Positions 5,757-10,612 of a stretch of DNA of 10,612 nt are shown one piece after another (position 1 is the first letter of the stretch; each line of letters starts with the position of its first letter). The notes below the pieces were generated by a model, which was not told where the DNA came from, searched no databases, and worked only from the letters and a program-made list of their open reading frames with translations. A program made the position numbers and the translations under genes. The DNA comes from Clostridia bacterium (GTDB lineage: Bacteria > Bacillota > Clostridia > Oscillospirales > CAG-272). The stretch spans positions 1 to 10,612 of the forward strand of contig CAAFYZ010000050.1 of assembly GCA_900767415.1 (NCBI GenBank). The letters run 5' to 3'.

Positions 5757-6549
5757 ATACGGAAGAAAGAGAGAAAAAGCGTTTTGCGTTTTCCTCCGTC
5801 AGGCGTGCCGCCTCTTCCGGAGAAATGCCGAGAATCTCTGCAAGGCGGGCGCAGATATAGGCGAGATTCCCCGAATGGTTCAGCGTGCCGCGCAGAGGAT
5901 GCGGGGCAAGATACGGGCAGTCCGTCTCGATCAGAATCCTGTCGGGCGGCACCGCCGCCGTGCTCTCTACCGTCCGTCGTGCATTCTGAAAGGTCAGCGT
6001 GCCGGAAAAAGAGATATAATATCCGTGACGGACAAATTCTTTTGCCATCTCGGGACTGCCGGAAAAACTGTGCAGGACGCCGTGTGTCTCTCCGTGGCGA
6101 AGGATCGCGTCCGCCACGTCCGCGTGCGCCTCCCTGTCATGAATCACCACCGGAAGACCGAGCCGTCCCGCCATGGCAAGCTGACGGTCGAAGAGATACG
6201 CCTGCTTTTCCTTATCGGTATCCGGATAGTGATAATCGAGCCCGATCTCTCCGACGGCAACGCACTTGCTCTTCGGGGAGAGAATCATCTTCTCGATTTC
6301 GGCGAGTGCGGCGTCCGGATCGGCGAGTGCCTGCCCGTCCGTCGGATGAATCCCGAGTGCGGTATACATCGCGGGATATGCCCCCGCCTGTCGGACGGCG
6401 GCACGGCAGGTCTCGGGAGAGGTGCCGACGTTGACAATCCCCGACACCGAATCCGAAAAAAGACGGGTGAGGAGGGCGTCGACGCCCTCCTCACATTCGC
6501 TTTGAAAGCGCTCGTCGTAATAATGTGCGTGAGAGTCGAAGTATCGCAT
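5755..6549 (-). CDS. tatD: TatD-family metal-dependent hydrolase (deoxyribonuclease)
   Basis: A 264-residue amidohydrolase-fold protein, the usual length for TatD. Metal ligands are visible in order: H7 and H9 (DSHAHYYDERF), E101 (VGEIGLDYHY), H137 (VVIHDREAH), H160 (HSFSGS) and D210 (IETDCPYLAP). Family role: divalent-metal-dependent 3'-5' DNase activity in DNA repair or turnover in the cytosol. HSFSG replaces the commoner HCFSG, a mild variant. The ATG shares one base with the metG TGA (TGATG), so translation is probably coupled, and the gene is read from the metG promoter. metG followed by a tatD homologue is a conserved Firmicutes pair (metS-yabD in B. subtilis). A perfect 28-bp palindrome lies within codons 19-28. 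The bidirectional terminator follows. Confidence 0.95.
   Translation of the reverse strand: MRYFDSHAHYYDERFQSECEEGVDALLTRLFSDSVSGIVNVGTSPETCRAAVRQAGAYPAMYTALGIHPTDGQALADPDAALAEIEKMILSPKSKCVAVGEIGLDYHYPDTDKEKQAYLFDRQLAMAGRLGLPVVIHDREAHADVADAILRHGETHGVLHSFSGSPEMAKEFVRHGYYISFSGTLTFQNARRTVESTAAVPPDRILIETDCPYLAPHPLRGTLNHSGNLAYICARLAEILGISPEEAARLTEENAKRFFSLSSV
6467..6494. repeat. Perfect 28-bp palindrome inside tatD
   Basis: GTGAGGAGGGCGTC (6467-6480) is followed at once by its exact reverse complement (6481-6494). Because it is self-complementary, both strands encode the peptide EEGVDALLT. As RNA it could form a stem of about 12 bp closed by the central bases, starting 55 nt after the tatD start codon. 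Confidence 0.92.
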
Positions 6550-8486
6550 CAGTGGATTCTGTCCCCGTTCTTTGCCGCGGAATCGAGGAACACCACCCGG
6601 ATCTCCTCTTCTCCCGAGGCGAGGAGCATACCGTAACTGTCCACGCCGCAGAGTTTTGCGGGTTTCAGATTGGCAACAACGACGACTTTTTTGCCGATCA
6701 GATCGCCCGGGGTATAGAATTTTGCGATACCGGAGACGATCTGCCGCTTTTCATAGCCGAGATCCACCGTGAGTTTCAGAAGTTTTTTTGCCTTCGGAAC
6801 CGGCTCGCAGGTCAGAATTTCGGCAACGCGCAGTTCGCATTTTCCGAAATCTTCGATGCCGATCGGTGCTTCGTGTTCCGGCTCCGGAATCTCTTCTTCC
6901 GCCTCTGCCGCGGCGGCGCGGCGCGCCTCCTGCTTCGCGAAGAATTCTTTCTCGTCAAGACGTGCGAAGAGAATCCCTCCCGCGCCGAGCGGGCGACCGG
7001 CTTCCAGCGCGCCGAAGTCCGATGTCGTGGCATACTTCTTTTCGTCCGTTCCGAGTTCGGCGAAGATCTTCTCCGCCGTTGCGGGAAGATAGGGGGTCAG
7101 AAGAACCGCCGCCTGTCGTATGGTTTCGAGAAGGTTATAAAGAACCGTGCCGAGACGCGGACGTTTCGTCTCGTCTTTTGCCAATGCCCACGGCATGGTC
7201 TCGTCGATATATTTGTTGGCACGGCGAAGCATGGAAAAAATCTCGTCGAGAGCGTCCGCGATATGATAGTCCGCTGCAAGCGTGCGGGAAGAATCCGCCG
7301 CCCACTTCACGGCTTTTTTCAGTTCGGGGTCGGGGTCTTCCTCTTCGGCGGGCGCGGGAACGATGCCGTCAAAATACTTCACGGTCATCGCGTGCGTGCG
7401 GCTGACAAGATTGCCGAGGTTGTTGGCAAGGTCGTTGTTATATCTTGCAAGTACGTTCTCATACGTGATCGCGCCGTCGGCGTTATACGGCATCTCGGAA
7501 AGTGCGTAATACCGCACGCCGTCGACGCCGATATCCTCGGCGAGCTCGTCCGCATACACCACATTGCCGCGCGACTTGCTCATCTTGTCCGTGCCGAAGT
7601 TGAACCACGGGTGTCCGAAGACCTTCTTCGGAAGAGGCAGACCGAGCGCCATCAGAAAGATCGGCCAGTAGATCGTGTGAAAACGCAGAATGTCCTTGCC
7701 GATGATATGCACGTCGGCAGGCCAGAATTTACGGAAGTGCTCGCTCTGCTCTTCGTAACTTTTGTCGGGATCGTAACCGAGCGCGGTAATGTAATTCGTC
7801 AGGGCGTCAAGCCAAACATACACCACGTGCTTCGGGTCGAAGTCCACCGGAATCCCCCAGCGGAAAGACGTGCGGGAGACGCAGAGATCCTGCAGTCCCG
7901 CTTTCAGGAAGTTGTTGACCATCTCCTTCTTGCGGCTCTCCGGCTCGATAAAATCGGGGTGCTCGTCGATGTATTTCATGAGACGGTCGGCGTAGGCAGA
8001 CATACGGAAGAAATACGCCTCTTCCCTTGCCTGTCCGACGGGTCTGCCGCAGTCGGGGCACTTCCCGTCCGTGACCTGCGTCGCGGTGAAGAAGGATTCG
8101 CACGGCTTGCAATACCAGCCCTCGTAGAATCCCTTGTAAATATCGCCCTGCTCGTAAAAACGGCGGAAGATCTTCTGCACGGTTTTTTCGTGATTTTCGT
8201 CGGTGGTACGGATAAAGTAATCGTAACTTGCCCCCATGAGATCCCAGATGCCGCGCACTTCGGCGGACACCTTATCCACATATTGCTTCGGGCTTACTCC
8301 CGCCGCCTCGGCATAATCCTCGATCTTCTGTCCGTGCTCGTCGGTGCCGGTACAGAAAAATACGTCCTTCCCCATCTGCCGCTGAAAACGGGCAAACGCA
8401 TCGGACATGATAATCTCATAGGTGTTTCCGAAATGCGGTTTACGCGAGGCATAGGCAATGGCGGTCGTCAGATAAAACTTTTCCAT
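6549..8486 (-). CDS. metG: Methionyl-tRNA synthetase with fused C-terminal tRNA-binding domain
   Basis: A 645-residue class I enzyme that charges tRNA-Met with methionine. The signature HIGH motif reads HFGN (18-21), a recognised variant; KMSKS is at 301-305. A zinc knuckle is formed by C126, C129, C143 and C146 (CKPC ... CPDC). The anticodon-binding helical region spans about 340-510. A charged, alanine-rich linker (about 515-540) leads to a Trbp111/EMAPII-like OB-fold domain (544-645), here fused as in other bacterial dimeric MetRS. GGAG 8 nt before the ATG is the ribosome binding site. First gene of the metG-tatD operon with its own promoter. The leader is only about 50 nt, too short for a T-box or S-box riboswitch. 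Confidence 0.98.
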   Translation of the reverse strand: MEKFYLTTAIAYASRKPHFGNTYEIIMSDAFARFQRQMGKDVFFCTGTDEHGQKIEDYAEAAGVSPKQYVDKVSAEVRGIWDLMGASYDYFIRTTDENHEKTVQKIFRRFYEQGDIYKGFYEGWYCKPCESFFTATQVTDGKCPDCGRPVGQAREEAYFFRMSAYADRLMKYIDEHPDFIEPESRKKEMVNNFLKAGLQDLCVSRTSFRWGIPVDFDPKHVVYVWLDALTNYITALGYDPDKSYEEQSEHFRKFWPADVHIIGKDILRFHTIYWPIFLMALGLPLPKKVFGHPWFNFGTDKMSKSRGNVVYADELAEDIGVDGVRYYALSEMPYNADGAITYENVLARYNNDLANNLGNLVSRTHAMTVKYFDGIVPAPAEEEDPDPELKKAVKWAADSSRTLAADYHIADALDEIFSMLRRANKYIDETMPWALAKDETKRPRLGTVLYNLLETIRQAAVLLTPYLPATAEKIFAELGTDEKKYATTSDFGALEAGRPLGAGGILFARLDEKEFFAKQEARRAAAAEAEEEIPEPEHEAPIGIEDFGKCELRVAEILTCEPVPKAKKLLKLTVDLGYEKRQIVSGIAKFYTPGDLIGKKVVVVANLKPAKLCGVDSYGMLLASGEEEIRVVFLDSAAKNGDRIH

Positions 8487-8541
8487 CGTTGTTCTCCTTC
8501 TAACACGGCGGCAAATGAGCCGTCCGCGGTCTTATTCTGTT

Positions 8542-8570
8542 ATTTTACCACAGGTCGGAAAAAAATACAA
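8542..8570 (-). promoter_or_regulatory. Extended -10 promoter for metG-tatD
   Basis: On the minus strand TAAAAT (8542-8547, 5 of 6 consensus bases) is preceded by TGG, giving an extended -10. A weaker TTGTAT -35 (8565-8570) lies 17 bp away. The start would be near 8535, giving a leader of about 50 nt. Confidence 0.65.
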
Positions 8571-8660
8571 GTTTTTCGGCGGATTTTTTCCCGAATTGCC
8601 GATTTTTCCTGTTTTCGGCAAGCCGAAGAACGAAAAATTATGAGGGAACGGGAAAAAAGA

Positions 8661-8689
8661 TTGACTTTTCCTGTTTTTTCGTATATAAT
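8661..8689 (+). promoter_or_regulatory. Near-consensus sigma-A promoter for holB-ricT
   Basis: TTGACT (8661-8666) and TATAAT (8684-8689) are 17 bp apart. The transcript would start near 8696 and carry GGGAGGAG just before the holB ATG. Confidence 0.87.
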
Positions 8690-8718
8690 AAATCTATGAT
8701 TTTTACGGGAGGAGACCT

Positions 8719-9753
8719 ATGCGCACATATTTTCCGATGCTCATCGGCAACGAAGAAACGGTGCGACGCCTCGGCGATGCCGTCCGCGGCGGGATTCTCC
8801 CGCACGCACATCTGATTGTAGGTCCGTCGGGAAGCGGAAAGCATACGCTCGCGCTCGGGATTGCCGCGGCACTCAACTGCGAGAATGCGGACAGAGAGGA
8901 TCTCCCTCTCCCCTGCGGCATCTGCAACACCTGCCGCAGAATCCGCGAGGGGAACTTCACCGACCTGCGGCGGCTCTCTCATGCGGACGGTCGCGCGACG
9001 ATCGGCGTGGACGAGGTGCGCGCGTTCCGCGAGGATATGTTCCTCTCGGCGACGGAATCCTCACACAAAATCTACATCATCGAAGAGTTTGACACCGCAA
9101 CCCCGCAGGCGCAGAACGCCCTTTTGAAGGTGCTGGAAGAACCGCCGCCCGGCGTCGTGATTCTCCTGCTCGCCGAGGGGTGCGAAAAAATCCTCACCAC
9201 CATACAGAGCCGCGTGCAACTGACCCGTATGCGCCGACTCGAACCCGAAAAGATCGAAGAATACCTTCTCCGCGAAAGCCGCGAGGCGGGCGCGCTGAAG
9301 GCGCACGACCCCGAAGCGTTCCGCGCCGCCGTCCTCCGTGCGGACGGCAGACTCGGCGCGGCACTCGCCGACGTCGGCGGGACGGAGAGCGAAGCGACGA
9401 AAAAGAGCCGTGCCGTCACGGACGCCCTGATCCGCGCCTCCCTCCCCGGTACGCCGTATCTTACGGTACGTACCGCCGTCCTCGCTCTGCCCGGCAAGCG
9501 CGCCGAGCTCTCCGATGCGCTCGACGAAGTGCTGCTCGCTCTGCGTGACCTCCTGCTCGTCAGATGCCGTGCGGACGCCGCACCTCTCTTTTATACCGAC
9601 AGAAAAACGGCGGAAGAGATCTCCGCCCAAATGACGAAAAAACGGATTCTCCGCCTTTTCGATCTCTTTTCGGAGACGGCGGATTACAACAGGCAGAACG
9701 GGAACATCAACGCGATTTTCGCGGATCTCTCGGCAAAGCTCAAAACCTTATAA
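8719..9753 (+). CDS. holB: DNA polymerase III delta' subunit
   Basis: A 344-residue AAA+ clamp-loader subunit that helps load the beta sliding clamp on primed DNA. Walker A is GPSGSGKHT (35-43), which keeps the P-loop Lys. Four cysteines (C54, C66, C69, C72; CGICNTC) form the zinc module typical of delta' and gamma/tau. IIEEFDTATPQAQNALLKVL (120-139) is the Walker B and sensor region, with EEFD where DEAD-like residues are common, and LEEPP follows. The SRC motif of the family reads SRV (164-166). The C-terminal third is the helical collar domain. GGAGG lies 6 nt before the ATG. ricT follows after 16 bp on the same strand, the standard Firmicutes order that supports HolB over DnaX. tmk, often upstream of holB, is missing here. 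Confidence 0.94.
   Translation: MRTYFPMLIGNEETVRRLGDAVRGGILPHAHLIVGPSGSGKHTLALGIAAALNCENADREDLPLPCGICNTCRRIREGNFTDLRRLSHADGRATIGVDEVRAFREDMFLSATESSHKIYIIEEFDTATPQAQNALLKVLEEPPPGVVILLLAEGCEKILTTIQSRVQLTRMRRLEPEKIEEYLLRESREAGALKAHDPEAFRAAVLRADGRLGAALADVGGTESEATKKSRAVTDALIRASLPGTPYLTVRTAVLALPGKRAELSDALDEVLLALRDLLLVRCRADAAPLFYTDRKTAEEISAQMTKKRILRLFDLFSETADYNRQNGNINAIFADLSAKLKTL
9448..9474. repeat. Inverted repeat inside holB
   Basis: GGTACG (9448-9453) pairs with CGTACC (9469-9474), and CCGTA (9454-9458) pairs with TACGG (9462-9466) around a TCT loop, with a 2-nt bulge. It is a stable-looking hairpin within the coding sequence and may be incidental. Confidence 0.5.
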
Positions 9754-9769
9754 CAGGAAAGGCAAATCC

Positions 9770-10612
9770 ATGGAAGAAAACGAAAAGAAAGAAACCGGTG
9801 CAAGACGCGACGGCGGTGCAAAATCCGACGCGAAAAAACCGGAAGCCAAAAAGCCGGAACCCCTTGTCGGCATATTCACCATCGTCGGCATCAATTTTCA
9901 CCGTGCGGGAAAAATCTATTACTTCTCCCCCGGAAAAGAAGTCTATGAAGTCGGTGACCGCGTCATCGTCGAAACCTCCCGCGGCATCGAGATCGGGACC
10001 GTCAAAATCCCGAACCGCGAGATCGACGGCGCCGAGATCACCCCGCCGCTCAAACCCATCCGCCGCCGTGCGACGGCGAACGACCTGGAACGCGATGCGA
10101 GAAACCGCGAGATGGAACTGGACGCCGCCATTCTCTGCAAAAAGAAGATCCGCGAGCACGGGCTCGGTATGCGCCTTGTCGCCGCGGAATACACCTTCGA
10201 CAATTCCAAACTGATTTTTTATTTTACCTGCGAATCCCGCGTCGACTTCCGCGAACTGGTCAAAGACCTCGCCGCCACCTTCCGCACGCGGATCGAGCTG
10301 CGTCAGATCGGTATCCGCGACGAGGCGAAGATGATGGGCGGTCTCGCCGTCTGCGGTCGTCCCTACTGCTGCTCGGACTTTCTGACCGACTTCGTGCAGG
10401 TGTCGATCAAGATGGCGAAGGAACAGAACTTCTCGCTCAACTCCGCAAAAGTCTCGGGTGCCTGCGGCAGACTCATGTGCTGTCTGCAATACGAGCATCC
10501 CGTCTATGAAGAAGCGATCCGTGTCACGCCCCCCGTCGGCACGCTCGTCTCTACCCCCGACGGCGAAGGCACCGTCATCGAGACGAAGCCACTCGCCGGC
10601 GCACTGCGCATC
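9770..10612 (+). CDS. ricT: RicT (YaaT), PSP1-domain regulator, partial (3' end beyond window)
   Basis: 281 codons are open from the ATG at 9770 to the right edge. After a Lys/Glu-rich N-terminal extension of about 30 residues with a KKPEAKKPEP repeat, the PSP1-type sequence begins at about 32. Diagnostic cysteine blocks are CGRPYCC (195-201) and CGRLMCC (232-238), separated by a FSLNSAKVSG segment. In B. subtilis RicT joins RicA and RicF in the Y-complex, which binds iron-sulfur clusters through such cysteines, promotes RNase Y-dependent mRNA maturation and affects sporulation and biofilm control. That role is transferred by family. AGGAAAGG upstream is the ribosome binding site. It is the second gene of the holB operon; yabA would be the usual next gene but lies outside the window. 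Confidence 0.93.
   Translation, partial: MEENEKKETGARRDGGAKSDAKKPEAKKPEPLVGIFTIVGINFHRAGKIYYFSPGKEVYEVGDRVIVETSRGIEIGTVKIPNREIDGAEITPPLKPIRRRATANDLERDARNREMELDAAILCKKKIREHGLGMRLVAAEYTFDNSKLIFYFTCESRVDFRELVKDLAATFRTRIELRQIGIRDEAKMMGGLAVCGRPYCCSDFLTDFVQVSIKMAKEQNFSLNSAKVSGACGRLMCCLQYEHPVYEEAIRVTPPVGTLVSTPDGEGTVIETKPLAGALRI

Larger units (their letters stand above)
8487..8718. promoter_or_regulatory. Divergent metG / holB control region
   Basis: 232 bp between head-to-head operons. It holds one promoter in each direction, two overlapping inverted repeats (TTGCCGA 8596-8602 with TCGGCAA 8615-8621; TTCGGC 8614-8619 with GCCGAA 8622-8627), and a direct repeat of TTTTCCTGTTTT at 8604-8615 and 8666-8677, the second inside the holB promoter spacer. 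No small gene was seen in it. Confidence 0.55.

Noticed and set aside
5532..6636. Arg/Pro-rich + strand frames across the end of the LysM gene and tatD.
   Set aside because: They cross the bidirectional terminator and lie antisense to TatD; composition is typical of shadow frames.
8487..8535. A possible T-box or S-box leader for metG.
   Set aside because: The leader from the predicted start is only about 50 nt, with a short hairpin at most; these riboswitches need over 100 nt.
6525..8699. A 724-codon + strand frame opposite metG.
   Set aside because: It is antisense to a complete, motif-verified MetRS and runs through its promoter region; GC-rich codon bias keeps the opposite frame open.

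Overview
The window looks like chromosomal DNA from an uncultured, spore-lineage Gram-positive bacterium of the class Clostridia, with GC above 50 %. The evidence is strong AGGAGG-type ribosome binding sites, near-consensus sigma-A promoters with 17-bp spacers, the Firmicutes gene pairs metG-tatD and holB-ricT, and a SleL/YaaH-like LysM protein with a mother-cell-sigma-like promoter. No mobile element, tRNA, rRNA or CRISPR array was seen. Genes are tightly packed and no gene-free stretch exceeds about 230 bp.

Left part (1-3043): a minus-strand pair of G3E (CobW-type) GTPases is read leftward from a perfect TTGACA-17-TATAAT promoter at 1807-1835. The first has a large His/Asp/Cys-rich insert made of three 30-residue repeats. 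The second runs off the left edge. They are probably metallochaperones for metal delivery or storage, likely zinc. Divergent from them is a flavodoxin-fold oxidoreductase with a Cys cluster (1853-2473). It converges with a small soluble S24/S26-type peptidase (2489-2974) that has its own consensus promoter.

Middle part (3044-5760): enolase (eno, minus) lies back to back with a LysM-LysM-GH18-like gene (plus). The GH18-like domain has lost its catalytic acid residues. A strong bidirectional hairpin terminator separates this gene from the tatD end of the next operon.

Right part (5755-10612): the minus-strand metG-tatD operon (1-nt overlap) and the plus-strand holB-ricT operon diverge from a 232-bp regulatory region holding a clear promoter in each direction. 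In Bacillus the same genes form one neighbourhood in a different arrangement. ricT is cut by the right edge.

Most genes are ordinary housekeeping. Points worth a second look are a perfect 28-bp palindrome inside tatD, a near-perfect 34-bp palindrome inside eno, a hairpin between the ribosome binding site and start of the His-rich GTPase gene, the His-rich repeat array, and the catalytically degenerate LysM/GH18 protein. I did not find a convincing wholly new multi-gene system.
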